Below are positions 1-6,271 of a DNA stretch of 30,530 nucleotides, piece by piece. A model generated the notes under the pieces. The model did no database searches. It saw only the letters and a program-made list of their open reading frames with translations, and was not told the DNA's origin. The translations under genes and the position numbers were made by a program. This DNA comes from a virus, in IMG/VR virus record IMGVR_UViG_3300032246_000271, positions 1-30,530 of that record; one strand, 5' to 3'. The first letter of the stretch is position 1, and each line of letters starts with the position of its first letter.

Positions 1-48
1 CAAACCTATCTGCAAATACAATTTTCATTATTGCACTTATCTTATAAA
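1..48. repeat. Terminal direct repeat, left copy (assembly circularisation overlap)
   Basis: The first 48 bases match the last 48 bases of the window exactly. Because the repeat sits precisely at both contig ends, it is best explained as the overlap left when a circular or circularly permuted phage genome is assembled. It contains the first 28 bases (minus strand) of the 39-residue gene that is intact at the other end. A physical terminal repeat of 48 bp cannot be excluded. Confidence 0.95.
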
Positions 49-68
49 TAAGTATTAATGTTCTATTT

Positions 69-341
69 TTAATTACTCTCATTTGTGCCTCCTTGTATTT
101 TATTACGCATCCATTTTGCACCTCTCATAAAAGCATAATGTCTTACACCACTTAACTCTTCATCTGCTTTATCCCATATCTCCTCATCACTTGGTAGTTC
201 GATAGGGGTTTGAGTTTTTAAAATATCCTCAAATGTCAAAATGTGTTCGTATAAATCACTATCTATACAAACTTCAAGCATTTTCCTTACTTGTTCTTCT
301 GTGTATAGTTTCACTGCCGTTTGTTGTTTATTGTTTGTCAT
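69..341 (-). CDS. Small NNKQQTA-family protein, 90 aa
   Basis: The protein starts MTNNKQQTAVKLYTEEQVRKMLE, sharing its first residues with the genes ending at 5999 and 30394, and ends with GAKWMRNKIQGGTNESN. It is acidic, helical and soluble in appearance. After it, across the circular junction, the 39-residue gene follows at a distance of about 40 bases. No function can be assigned. Confidence 0.7.
   Translation of the reverse strand: MTNNKQQTAVKLYTEEQVRKMLEVCIDSDLYEHILTFEDILKTQTPIELPSDEEIWDKADEELSGVRHYAFMRGAKWMRNKIQGGTNESN
317..341 (-). repeat. Conserved 5' coding element shared by three small genes (copy A)
   Basis: The first about 25 bases of this gene (ATG then NN then AACAATAAACAACAAAC...) match the starts of two other genes, at 5975-5999 and 30370-30394, nearly base for base. 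Synonymous positions are conserved as well as the protein NNKQQTA. This points to a DNA- or RNA-level role or to recent duplication. Confidence 0.6.
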
Positions 342-589
342 TTCCGTTTGCGTTTTGGTTTCTGCTCATCATCGGCAAGTTGTGCCAACTCCAATGCTTT
401 TTGGTCTGCCCAAATCAAAAGTGAGAACACCGATTCAATCACACAAGTTGAGCAGTTAGGAACATTGCGACCAAATATCTCACGATGTACATTTTGAAGT
501 TGTGCGGATTGCTCAGGGGTTAATTGGAACACGAGTGTCTTTTTGTACTGCTCGTAAGCCGGGCGAAGTGACTGGATGAATTCTATCAT
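338..589 (-). CDS. Hypothetical protein with basic tail, 83 aa
   Basis: The protein starts MIEFIQSLRPAYEQYKKTL and contains NCSTCVIESVFSLLIWADQKALE, with a CxxC, and ends in a basic KPKRKRK tail. The layout is like small helical phage proteins of unknown function. The last 20 bases include GTTTGCGTTTT (plus strand 346-356), similar to the iteron at 4200-4243. It overlaps the next gene as ATGA. Confidence 0.6.
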   Translation of the reverse strand: MIEFIQSLRPAYEQYKKTLVFQLTPEQSAQLQNVHREIFGRNVPNCSTCVIESVFSLLIWADQKALELAQLADDEQKPKRKRK

Positions 590-840
590 ATTTTTGTCTC
601 AAGGAGTGCAACGATTACGGTTGCGATGGATGCGTACAAGATACCCACAAATCCGTAGGTGTATATAAAAAACGACAATCCCAACCACCACGATAAGCAA
701 AAAGCACAATCAAGTGGTTTCATTTGTTTCCATTTGGAGTAGTCGCTTCCGTAGAGATAGCGTTTTAGTAGGTCGGCTGGTTTGCCGAAGTTGACGATGA
801 TGATGCTTAGACAAGCAATTCCAATTATTTCGTTGTACAT
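586..840 (-). CDS. Small membrane protein with C-x-x-C motif, 84 aa
   Basis: The start is ATG 838-840 (MYNEIIGIACLSIIIVNF); an upstream ATG at 931-933 in the same frame lies inside the preceding gene. A GAAAGAAAG stretch precedes the chosen start. Two hydrophobic segments (IIGIACLSIIIVNF and WWLGLSFFIYTYGFVGILYASIATVIVALL) flank KPLDCAFCLSWW, resembling the KPLxCxxCxxFW motif of DUF1360-type proteins. An inner-membrane location is expected; the function is unknown. Confidence 0.65.
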   Translation of the reverse strand: MYNEIIGIACLSIIIVNFGKPADLLKRYLYGSDYSKWKQMKPLDCAFCLSWWLGLSFFIYTYGFVGILYASIATVIVALLETKI

Positions 841-1334
841 CTTTCTTTCATTAATTTCACTACACGCAGAATCTCCCTGACTGAAATATCCGTTTGGCGG
901 TTGATTGCCCTTGCTGACATTCCCGAACACCATAACTTGAATAACTCCCTTTCATAGAAATATGCTTCTTCAGTTACCTCTTTTATTTTGTTGATTCGTT
1001 TTTGTTCGATTCGCTCATCTTCTTCCCGTTCCAAAAGAAGGTCGGGTTCTTCAGACAAGTGCAGGTCATAGACATCGTATTGATCATAGATGCGAGATTC
1101 ACCAAAGGGATGCCGGTTGCCGTTGATACAAAGGTACAAAAGACGGATTGTCCAAAACTGGATGTATCCGTCGTTGTATATTTTCTCGATTTGTTCATCA
1201 GGTTTTTGCAGTATTGTCAGAAAGTAGAATTGATAGAGTTCCCGTGCCAACTCGTTTCCTTTGGCGATATTCTTCGTGGCTTTGGTCAGCCATTCCGCTT
1301 TTGAGAGTTCCTCTATGATTTCCGCTTTATTCAC
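825..1334 (-). CDS. HTH/sigma-like regulatory protein, 169 aa
   Basis: The start is a GTG (1332-1334) giving MNKAEIIEELSKAEWL. The body contains DGYIQFWTIRLLYLCINGN and a stretch of acidic residues, and the C-terminal part (FYERELFKLWCSGMSARAINRQTDISVREILRVV) is a helix-turn-helix of the kind found in sigma-70 region 4-like phage proteins. A role as a transcription regulator, perhaps a late activator or sigma-like factor, is possible. It overlaps the next gene by 16 bases. Confidence 0.6.
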   Translation of the reverse strand: MNKAEIIEELSKAEWLTKATKNIAKGNELARELYQFYFLTILQKPDEQIEKIYNDGYIQFWTIRLLYLCINGNRHPFGESRIYDQYDVYDLHLSEEPDLLLEREEDERIEQKRINKIKEVTEEAYFYERELFKLWCSGMSARAINRQTDISVREILRVVKLMKERCTTK

Positions 1335-1352
1335 ATTTTCTTTTCAATACTA

Positions 1353-1360
1353 CAAATATA
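1353..1360 (-). promoter_or_regulatory. Possible -7 element upstream of the HTH/sigma-like gene
   Basis: TATATTTG on the minus strand lies 18 bases before the GTG start of the next gene, in the 69-bp gap after the DnaA-like gene. No TTTG is found at 19-21 bases upstream, so it may need an activator or be chance. Confidence 0.25.
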
Positions 1361-1403
1361 ACCATTCTTTTCGTATTTTTTCTTTACACGCAACATCTCA
1401 TCC

Positions 1404-1880
1404 TCACACCGTAGAATATGTATTGACGAGCTTAGACCTTTCGTGCAAATGCAAACCCAGTAAGGATAGAGATTCGACATATAGTTTGTTGGTTGTTCGG
1501 TCATATTCTATTAGTGAATCGTACACTTGCACGGAGTTGATGATGGTTGAATGATCACGGTGAAGAATCTTTCCGATGGAAAGATAGGTCATCTTCAAAT
1601 GCTTTCTACATAAATAGCAAAACAAGTGCCGAGCATCCATAATGTTTTGAGTTCTAACCTTGTCCACAATTGCATCGGGTGTGACATCATAGACAATTGC
1701 AACCACTCGCATCGCTTCAGTCCACTCCGCATCTATCTCGTTAATCTTGCATCTTGGGTTGATGATTTCTTCTTTGAGTTTCTTGACCTCGTCAATTCGT
1801 TTTTGATTAAGTTCTGTAATCACTCCTTTGAGCCGTCTGACTTCTTGTTTGAGCAAGTGGATCTCCTGGTAGTAATTCAT
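1404..1880 (-). CDS. Orphan DnaA domain IV protein with coiled coil, 158 aa
   Basis: Residues about 55-135 match the DNA-binding domain IV of DnaA: VTPDAIVDKVRTQNIMDARHLF, CRKHLKMTYLSIGKILHRDHSTI and VQVYDSLIEYD, including the signature IGxxxxRDHSTI (102-113) that contacts DnaA boxes. The first 45 residues are a coiled coil (LLKQEVRRLKGVITELNQ), which may allow dimers. There is no AAA+ ATPase domain. It may bind DnaA boxes in the phage or host, or block host DnaA. The spacing of the genes suggests co-transcription with the replication module. Confidence 0.85.
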   Translation of the reverse strand: MNYYQEIHLLKQEVRRLKGVITELNQKRIDEVKKLKEEIINPRCKINEIDAEWTEAMRVVAIVYDVTPDAIVDKVRTQNIMDARHLFCYLCRKHLKMTYLSIGKILHRDHSTIINSVQVYDSLIEYDRTTNKLYVESLSLLGLHLHERSKLVNTYSTV

Positions 1881-2098
1881 AGTAGTTTTTGATTGTGTTC
1901 TCCAAGTTGGATGAATCCCGAATCCGATGTTGATCCAGTTACCTTAATGAAGTCAACTTCAATCTTTGCTGAGTTGATAATCACTTGTGAAACATCTGCC
2001 ATAGTTTGTGCAGTTTCAACGTCAATCTCACCATCCTTCAATCGTTCTAATACTTCAAAAAGATGATCTCTTAAGTCGGTCATTTTATTTCTTGCCAT
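1877..2098 (-). CDS. Conserved small phage protein, 73 aa
   Basis: The protein starts MARNKMTDLRDHLFEVLERLKDGEIDVETAQTMADVSQVIINSAKIEVDF, a well-populated family of small phage proteins without known function that is often found beside HNH or replication genes. The start at ATG 2096-2098 overlaps the HNH gene by 14 bases; a second ATG at 2081-2083 after the HNH stop is a possible alternative. It overlaps the DnaA-like gene by 4 bases. Confidence 0.7.
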   Translation of the reverse strand: MARNKMTDLRDHLFEVLERLKDGEIDVETAQTMADVSQVIINSAKIEVDFIKVTGSTSDSGFIQLGEHNQKLL

Positions 2099-2681
2099 AG
2101 CTATTTATTTTTCTTGTTATTTGTTTTTTGATGTGAATTACTTCTTTCAATTCTTGTGGTAAATTTTGGATGTGGTTTCTTCGGATGTGTTCCACTCGGT
2201 CAATGACCTCTAAGTTTTCAATACAAATGTTCTGCTTGTTGCGGTCTTTGAACACGACAAACATTCCTGGTGGTATTTCTTCGTGATGTTGTTTCCAAAG
2301 TAGCTTGTGAACAAACTCAAATCCTTTGTCGGTTTTCTCTACCAGGTATCCATCCCGAAGTGAACGGAATCCAATCGGCTTAGTGTTGTGTGGTGTTTGT
2401 CCTTTCTTAAATTGTGTTTCAACTCCACCCATCTGCAAACCTTTTTTGCCTTTGTTCCAAGATGCCACTCCTTTTTTGAATTGCGTTGCTTGGTGTCCTT
2501 TGAAGTTTTCAAGATAGTATTGGTGTAAAAACTCAATGTCTTTTTTTATACCGATGTTGTTTGATTTATTGTAAATCTGCTTGATAGTACATCCAAAACG
2601 CACCGCCAAATCATTTGCCATCGTTGTTGGGTATAACCGTTGTAATTCTTCAGTTTCTTCCGTTGTCCAATACTTTCTCAT
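2085..2681 (-). CDS. HNH endonuclease with N-terminal Myb/SANT-like domain, 198 aa
   Basis: The first 50 residues (KYWTTEETEELQRLYPTTMANDLAVRFGCTIKQIYNK) resemble a SANT/Myb-like DNA-binding helix bundle. The later part has an HNH_3 pattern (FVHKLLWKQHHEEIPPGMFV, KDRNKQNICIENLEVI). Such proteins are frequent in Bacteroidota phages; they may be homing nucleases or DNA-processing enzymes. The C-terminus is lysine-rich (IHIKKQITRKINSYGKK). It overlaps the helicase gene by 4 bases. Confidence 0.7.
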   Translation of the reverse strand: MRKYWTTEETEELQRLYPTTMANDLAVRFGCTIKQIYNKSNNIGIKKDIEFLHQYYLENFKGHQATQFKKGVASWNKGKKGLQMGGVETQFKKGQTPHNTKPIGFRSLRDGYLVEKTDKGFEFVHKLLWKQHHEEIPPGMFVVFKDRNKQNICIENLEVIDRVEHIRRNHIQNLPQELKEVIHIKKQITRKINSYGKK

Positions 2682-3916
2682 AGTCGTTCTTGATACATTG
2701 TGCGTTCACCGATGAATGTCGTTTTGATTGTGTAGCATTCACCGTGACGATTCTTTGCGATAATTAGTTCCGCCTCTTCTTGCTGGAGCTTCTCACCTGA
2801 ATAGTATGCCGGGCGGAATGGGAACATCACAACATCCGCATCTTGCTCAATACTTCCACTCTCACGGATATCGCTAAGCATAGGTCTTTTATCCGCTCTC
2901 TCCTCACATTTTCGTGACAACTGAGCCAATACTATCACGGTGATATTTAGTTCTTTAGAAAGCAATTTTAAGTTTCGGGAAATTTCTGCAATCTCTTGCT
3001 CACGGTTTGTTTTTGTTCCTTTGATTAACTGGATGTAATCAATCACCAAAAGTTCAAGTCCGTGTTTTGCTTTATGAATCTTGGCTTTAGATTTGATTTG
3101 TTGGATACTGCAATTCGGATCGTCATCAATGTAAAATTGCACCGTCTGATTGTTGGCTGAATTGATTAATTGCTGAACTTCAAACTCCCGAAGGTTTGCA
3201 TTGCGAATCTTCCAGTTGGCAAGGTCGGTGATTAATGATAAATATCTTTTGACAAGTTGCTCGTTGCTCATCTCCAGCGACAAGAACAATCCCTTTCCAC
3301 CAATCTTGGCGAAGTCATACATCAGCGACAAAGCCAATGCCGTTTTACCTTGCCCCGGTCTTGCAGCCATCACAATCAAATCACCGTTGTTCCATCCACC
3401 CAACACACGGTCAAGTCCTGCCCATCCGGTTGGTCTTCCCGTGAGCTTATCACCTCTTTGCACCGCCTCAATGATTGCATCAACGGTCTTGTTGGTAACT
3501 TGGGTAATCGTGACGGGATCATTGATTGTGGTGAACTTGGTGTTGTCGACCATTGTCTGAACATTTGTGAGAATCTCTTTCAAGTCCGAAGTCAAATCCA
3601 AATTTGTGATGTTCTCAATAAATTGTTTCTTAAGGTACTTGTGTTCAAGTGCTGGAAGGTGACTGCTGATGTTTGGAATCCCATAAACATTCTGCGTGAG
3701 TTTGACAATTGTGACCATCTCAGCACGGCTAAACTTCTTTCCCAAAGTTAAAACATCAATCTCATCGTTGTTGATGTACATCTCTAACATTGATTCAACA
3801 ATGCGTTTGTTCAGGTTATCTTCAAACCATTGCGATTTGATTCTCGGCAAGATTGCACGAGTTTGGTCGTAGAATAGTAATTGACCGATTATGTATTCTT
3901 CAAGTTCTTGCGTCAT
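2678..3916 (-). CDS. dnaB: Replicative DNA helicase, DnaB family, 412 aa
   Basis: The N-terminal domain ([15 protein letters not shown]) is a short DnaB N-domain, followed by a linker and the RecA-like core. Walker A is ARPGQGKT (185-192), the catalytic Glu lies in LSLEMS (E215), Walker B is VIDYIQLI (291-298), AQLSR (331-335) is motif H3 and RESGSIEQDADV (351-362) is motif H4. The length is close to the family norm. It unwinds DNA ahead of the phage or host polymerase; no phage polymerase or primase gene is seen, so host enzymes are presumably used. It overlaps both neighbours. Confidence 0.95.
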   Translation of the reverse strand: MTQELEEYIIGQLLFYDQTRAILPRIKSQWFEDNLNKRIVESMLEMYINNDEIDVLTLGKKFSRAEMVTIVKLTQNVYGIPNISSHLPALEHKYLKKQFIENITNLDLTSDLKEILTNVQTMVDNTKFTTINDPVTITQVTNKTVDAIIEAVQRGDKLTGRPTGWAGLDRVLGGWNNGDLIVMAARPGQGKTALALSLMYDFAKIGGKGLFLSLEMSNEQLVKRYLSLITDLANWKIRNANLREFEVQQLINSANNQTVQFYIDDDPNCSIQQIKSKAKIHKAKHGLELLVIDYIQLIKGTKTNREQEIAEISRNLKLLSKELNITVIVLAQLSRKCEERADKRPMLSDIRESGSIEQDADVVMFPFRPAYYSGEKLQQEEAELIIAKNRHGECYTIKTTFIGERTMYQERL

Positions 3917-4574
3917 AATCGGCTAAGTTAAACAATTTTCGGTTGACAACTTGTGGAAATGTCACATTATTTGCAGAATTTTTCTTCCAAGTCATAACAC
4001 ACGATTTCCAATCCTTGATTTTATTTTTCCCAATCACCCATCCTTTCGCTTCGTAAAAATAGTAGAAACGCTCTGCGAGATTCTCCATTCCTTTTTCTTG
4101 CATATAGATTTCAATTTCTTGAATGGTTGGTTTGACAAACTTACCTTCTTGTTGTTGTTGTTCTTGTTCTTCTTCTTTAATTGGTGTCGTTTGAATTTCG
4201 TCTGCGTTTCGTTTGCGTTTCACTTGCGTTTCGTTTGCGTTTCTCTCATCTTGGTAACTTGCATAATTACAAACACTTAGGTGTGTCGTTATATTATCGC
4301 TATTCACCACAATCATTCCATCACTTTGTAACAAAGTCAAAAAACGCCTAACCTTGCTTTTATCCCAATTCCATCTCTTCGCCCAGGTCTCTAATGACAT
4401 TGTGCTTTCACCCCGTTTGATGTTGTATATCTTGCCTTTGATTATTTGTTTCGCATCAGCAAAGTTTACCGAAAGTAGAATATCATTCCACGCTTCAAAT
4501 TTACTGAACACACGATCTTCAGTATACAACCAATGGTCTTTGATGCTTCGGTGTAATTTAATCCAACCACTCAT
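3900..4574 (-). CDS. Replication initiator / helicase loader-like protein, 224 aa
   Basis: The N-terminal half ([56 protein letters not shown]) is a winged-helix replication initiator domain. A low-complexity acidic and glutamine-rich linker (about residues 131-143) follows, then a C-terminal part ([28 protein letters not shown]) like DnaD-type or helicase-loading ends. It is immediately upstream of the DnaB gene, overlapping it by 17 bases, so it probably opens the origin and loads the helicase. Four 11-bp repeats within its gene (4200-4243) are the probable origin. Which of initiator and loader functions it holds is not determined. Confidence 0.75.
   Translation of the reverse strand: MSGWIKLHRSIKDHWLYTEDRVFSKFEAWNDILLSVNFADAKQIIKGKIYNIKRGESTMSLETWAKRWNWDKSKVRRFLTLLQSDGMIVVNSDNITTHLSVCNYASYQDERNANETQVKRKRNADEIQTTPIKEEEQEQQQQEGKFVKPTIQEIEIYMQEKGMENLAERFYYFYEAKGWVIGKNKIKDWKSCVMTWKKNSANNVTFPQVVNRKLFNLADYDART
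4200..4243. repeat. Probable replication origin: four 11-bp iterons in the initiator gene
   Basis: Reading the minus strand, four tandem units of 11 bp follow each other without gaps, with consensus GAAACGCAARY (4243-4233, 4232-4222, 4221-4211, 4210-4200). Eleven is not a multiple of three, so the encoded residues 111-125 do not repeat, and the repeat must be kept at the DNA level. The spacing is about one helical turn. Next to it on the lower-coordinate side lies an A-rich, purine-rich tract (about 4150-4185). Lambda and related phages carry iterons and an AT-rich unwinding tract inside the linker part of the initiator gene, as here. Confidence 0.75.
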
Positions 4575-5077
4575 AAGTAAAAGAATCTTTGAAGTGGTGA
4601 TGAATGCATATGTCTCTTTTGATGACGACTATATGGTTCGTTGATATCTTGACACGCTAATTTTAATGAGTTATATTTTTTACCTGTTACATTGTCAATT
4701 ACTGGCTTTGATTGTAACAATCTCCTTGCTTCATTTAATCCCGTTGACCAACCGTGTTTTATATTCTCTTTAGCGGTTGACCATTCAAGATTAATAACGG
4801 TATTATTTAATTTATTTCCGTCAATATGATTCACCTGTGGCTTGTTGTCGGGATTATCTACAAAAGCCAAAGCAACTAATCGGTGAATTGCAACTTGATG
4901 AATTTTGCCATCAATATATAATCCAACATATTCGTATTTTAATCCAATACCTCCCAATTTTGGTTTCAAAATACGCTCCATACCATACTTCAAACTCTTG
5001 ACTTGCCCGTGACTGGAGATGTAGTAGATGCCATTGCTATCAGCAATCGCCTTCCATATTTCTTGTTGTGTTTCCAT
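4571..5077 (-). CDS. NUMOD4-HNH homing endonuclease-like protein, 168 aa
   Basis: Residues about 6-50 match NUMOD4 ([24 protein letters not shown]), residues 65-110 carry an HNH_3 core ([39 protein letters not shown]), and residues 123-150 ([22 protein letters not shown]) look like NUMOD1. This is the layout of phage homing endonucleases, which cut and copy themselves into related genomes. It overlaps the replication initiator start by 4 bases and begins 12 bases after a terminator, suggesting insertion between a control region and the replication genes. It could also be a DNA metabolism nuclease. Confidence 0.8.
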   Translation of the reverse strand: METQQEIWKAIADSNGIYYISSHGQVKSLKYGMERILKPKLGGIGLKYEYVGLYIDGKIHQVAIHRLVALAFVDNPDNKPQVNHIDGNKLNNTVINLEWSTAKENIKHGWSTGLNEARRLLQSKPVIDNVTGKKYNSLKLACQDINEPYSRHQKRHMHSSPLQRFFYL

Positions 5078-5088
5078 TTTTTTTTCAT

Positions 5089-5141
5089 AAAAAAAGCCCT
5101 ATCAAAATGATGCAATTGCGGTGCGATCATTCTAATAAGGC
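5089..5141 (-). terminator. Rho-independent terminator or attenuator before the endonuclease gene
   Basis: On the minus strand GCCTTAT (5141-5135) pairs with ATAGGGC (5102-5096), AATGAT (5131-5126) pairs with ATCATT (5111-5106), and GC (5124-5123) with GC (5113-5112), around a 9-base loop; a 3x3 internal loop and a single-base bulge interrupt it. Seven T follow (5095-5089). It ends 12 bases before the ATG of the endonuclease gene. Confidence 0.8.
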
Positions 5142-5184
5142 AAAAATCTTGTAACGATGGGAATCCGCAATACTCCCGTTTACT
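5089..5184 (-). ncRNA. Candidate small RNA or attenuated leader, about 95 nt
   Basis: Transcription from the promoter at 5189-5220 would begin near 5184 and meet the terminator ending at 5089, giving an RNA of about 95 nt. Near its 5' end a hairpin GGGAGT/ATTCCC with a 7-base loop is visible (plus strand 5153-5171). The 3' end is the terminator hairpin. It may be a free small RNA, or a leader whose terminator controls the endonuclease, initiator and helicase genes. An ATG frame in the hairpin (46 residues, [14 protein letters not shown]...) could be a leader peptide but overlaps the next gene and is doubtful. Confidence 0.5.
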
Positions 5185-5188
5185 CTTA

Positions 5189-5220
5189 CAAATATAGCGA
5201 ATTACTTCAGTTGTTCCAAA
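5189..5220 (-). promoter_or_regulatory. Probable promoter before the replication module
   Basis: On the minus strand TTTG (5220-5217), 20 bases, then TATATTTG (5196-5189) match the Bacteroidota consensus exactly. It overlaps the end of the small HTH gene. The start of transcription would be near 5184, leaving about 107 bases before the next ATG, with a strong terminator between. Confidence 0.7.
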
Positions 5221-5363
5221 TTGTAATGTGGCTTCGCTTGGTTGTACAAATGGATGACCTTTGTCATAGAATATCCCATCTTCCGTGAGATTGTCAACCA
5301 AGTATATTGGTAGTCGTCACGAAGGATGGCAATCGCCCAAATCAACGCATATCGTTCGCTCAT
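5202..5363 (-). CDS. Small HTH-like protein, 53 aa
   Basis: The frame starts ATG 5361-5363 (MSERYALIWAIAILRDDYQ) and ends TAA at 5202-5204. YTWLTISRKMGYSMTKVIHLY has the spacing of a helix-turn-helix. It overlaps the stop of the small ORF before it and is followed at once by a promoter (5189-5220, partly inside its end). A longer frame on the same strand (4990-5301) is a shadow of this gene and the next. A regulator acting on the adjacent promoter is a natural guess, but unproven. Confidence 0.65.
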   Translation of the reverse strand: MSERYALIWAIAILRDDYQYTWLTISRKMGYSMTKVIHLYNQAKPHYNLEQLK

Positions 5364-5443
5364 TGTCGGTCTATAAAGTTGGCATAATAGATGGCATCCG
5401 TTTCGTTCTCAAAGGTTGCGAGTAACTCTCCAGCGAAGTACAC
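5360..5443 (-). CDS. Very small ORF, about 27 aa, start uncertain
   Basis: The minus-strand frame from 5458 to the TGA at 5360-5362 reads sensible protein sequence (KWRVYFAGELLATFENE, then DAIYYANFIDRQ). Its stop overlaps the ATG of the next gene (ATGA), the usual coupling here. No ATG is present; the best start is GTG at 5441-5443 (27 residues), with an ATC at 5456-5458 or a GTG further upstream as alternatives. The amino acid content resembles small phage proteins. Low confidence because of the missing ATG. Confidence 0.4.
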   Translation of the reverse strand: MYFAGELLATFENETDAIYYANFIDRQ

Positions 5444-5459
5444 CCGCCACTTGATGATG

Positions 5460-5735
5460 TTATTTATTGATGCTCTTACCACGAGTGCTTTTAGGTTTGT
5501 CATCGTTTAGTTCTTTTAGAAAGTTTGCTTGTAGTTCCCAAGTTTTTGCACGGTCATTTGCTTCCGCAATCTTTGACCTGATCTCGAGTAGTTCAGTTTC
5601 ATAATCCCAAATCAAACGATTCTTGTTTGAGATGGTTTCAAGTAGCTCATCTTCTCTCTCGGTTGTTTTGTGCAACTGGAGAAGGACAACGACAAATAAG
5701 ATTGCCATTCCGATGATTAAGTAATTTTGTATCAT
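5460..5735 (-). CDS. Membrane-anchored coiled-coil protein, 91 aa
   Basis: An N-terminal membrane segment (YLIIGMAILFVVVLLQLH) is followed by a coiled coil rich in Glu, Lys and Leu (TEREDELLETISNKNRLI) and a basic tail. The layout is that of an Rz-like protein, but it lies among early genes, so a membrane-anchored early function is equally likely. It follows the preceding gene by 12 bases. Confidence 0.55.
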   Translation of the reverse strand: MIQNYLIIGMAILFVVVLLQLHKTTEREDELLETISNKNRLIWDYETELLEIRSKIAEANDRAKTWELQANFLKELNDDKPKSTRGKSINK

Positions 5736-5747
5736 TTGCTTTGTTGT

Positions 5748-5999
5748 TTAGTGTTTGTCATCGTTGGAAAATTTTTCTTTTAACTTTTCAATTAATAATT
5801 TGGAATACATAAATAACTCACTCAATTCTTCTGTGTCGTTTTGAGATTGTATGTGTCCAATTGCTTCTCTTATATGTCTAATTGCGTTACTATACCCACT
5901 AATAAAAGTATCATCATATTTTTCCTTTGGTGCAAAAAATGGGTTTTGCAAATTTTCTTCTCTGTTTGTCATTGCAGTTTGTTGTTTATTGTTTATCAT
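5748..5999 (-). CDS. Small NNKQQTA-family protein, 83 aa
   Basis: The protein starts MINNKQQTAMTNREENLQNP, sharing the NNKQQTA start with the genes ending at 341 and 30394, but the rest is different: FFAPKEKYDDTFISGYSNAIRHI and a helical lysine-rich tail. The shared stretch is about 24 bases long at the DNA level, longer than needed for a short protein motif. An AAAGGAAAAAG stretch precedes the start. Function unknown. Confidence 0.6.
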   Translation of the reverse strand: MINNKQQTAMTNREENLQNPFFAPKEKYDDTFISGYSNAIRHIREAIGHIQSQNDTEELSELFMYSKLLIEKLKEKFSNDDKH

Positions 6000-6202
6000 T
6001 TGCTTTTTCCTTTGTAAAATTTGTGTTTGTAGATTGCCTTCGTGTAGGTATCAAATTCGGGGATGTAGTTGTCCCTTTCAAATTCATACGGTGATGCCTC
6101 AGGCAACTTGTCAAAGTCATTGAAGTATTGTTTCAACTTCCAGTACACGAACATCACCGCAATGGTGATGGGTGTGATTACGATTAAGAATATCAAATCC
6201 AT
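5996..6202 (-). CDS. Small membrane protein, 68 aa
   Basis: An N-terminal hydrophobic segment (MDLIFLIVITPITIAVMFVYW) is followed by a polar region rich in Lys, Tyr and Asp ending KFYKGKSK. It likely sits in the inner membrane with the C-terminal part inside or outside the cell; orientation is not determined. It starts 4 bases after a promoter-like element and overlaps the next gene as ATGA. No family is recognised. Confidence 0.55.
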   Translation of the reverse strand: MDLIFLIVITPITIAVMFVYWKLKQYFNDFDKLPEASPYEFERDNYIPEFDTYTKAIYKHKFYKGKSK

Positions 6203-6206
6203 AAAT

Positions 6207-6238
6207 CAAAATAACAAATTAACTTTCATAATAACAAA
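6207..6238 (-). promoter_or_regulatory. Candidate promoter in the gap after the exonuclease gene
   Basis: On the minus strand TTTG (6238-6235), 21 bases, then TATTTTG (6213-6207) precede the ATG at 6202 by 4 bases. The -7 box is one base short of TAnnTTTG. The plus-strand sequence ATAACAAATT occurs twice, 20 bases apart (6211-6220 and 6231-6240), covering the region of both boxes, which may be an operator. The same box and spacing occur at 15867-15897. Confidence 0.45.
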
Positions 6239-6271
6239 TTTATTTTATAGTAGAGTTGGTGAATGAACGAT

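Noticed and set aside
35-53. Inverted repeat ACTTAT/ATAAGT with a 7-base loop beside the terminal overlap
   Set aside because: Only 6 bp, all but one A or T, and no T-run follows; too weak to call a terminator.
1658-1667. TTGTCCACA, a one-mismatch match to a DnaA box inside the DnaA-like gene
   Set aside because: A single imperfect nonamer within coding sequence is expected by chance; no cluster of boxes was found.
4990-5301. 103-residue frame on the minus strand upstream of the endonuclease gene
   Set aside because: It overlaps the small HTH-like gene (5202-5363) and the endonuclease start, and passes through the promoter and terminator, so it is a shadow frame.
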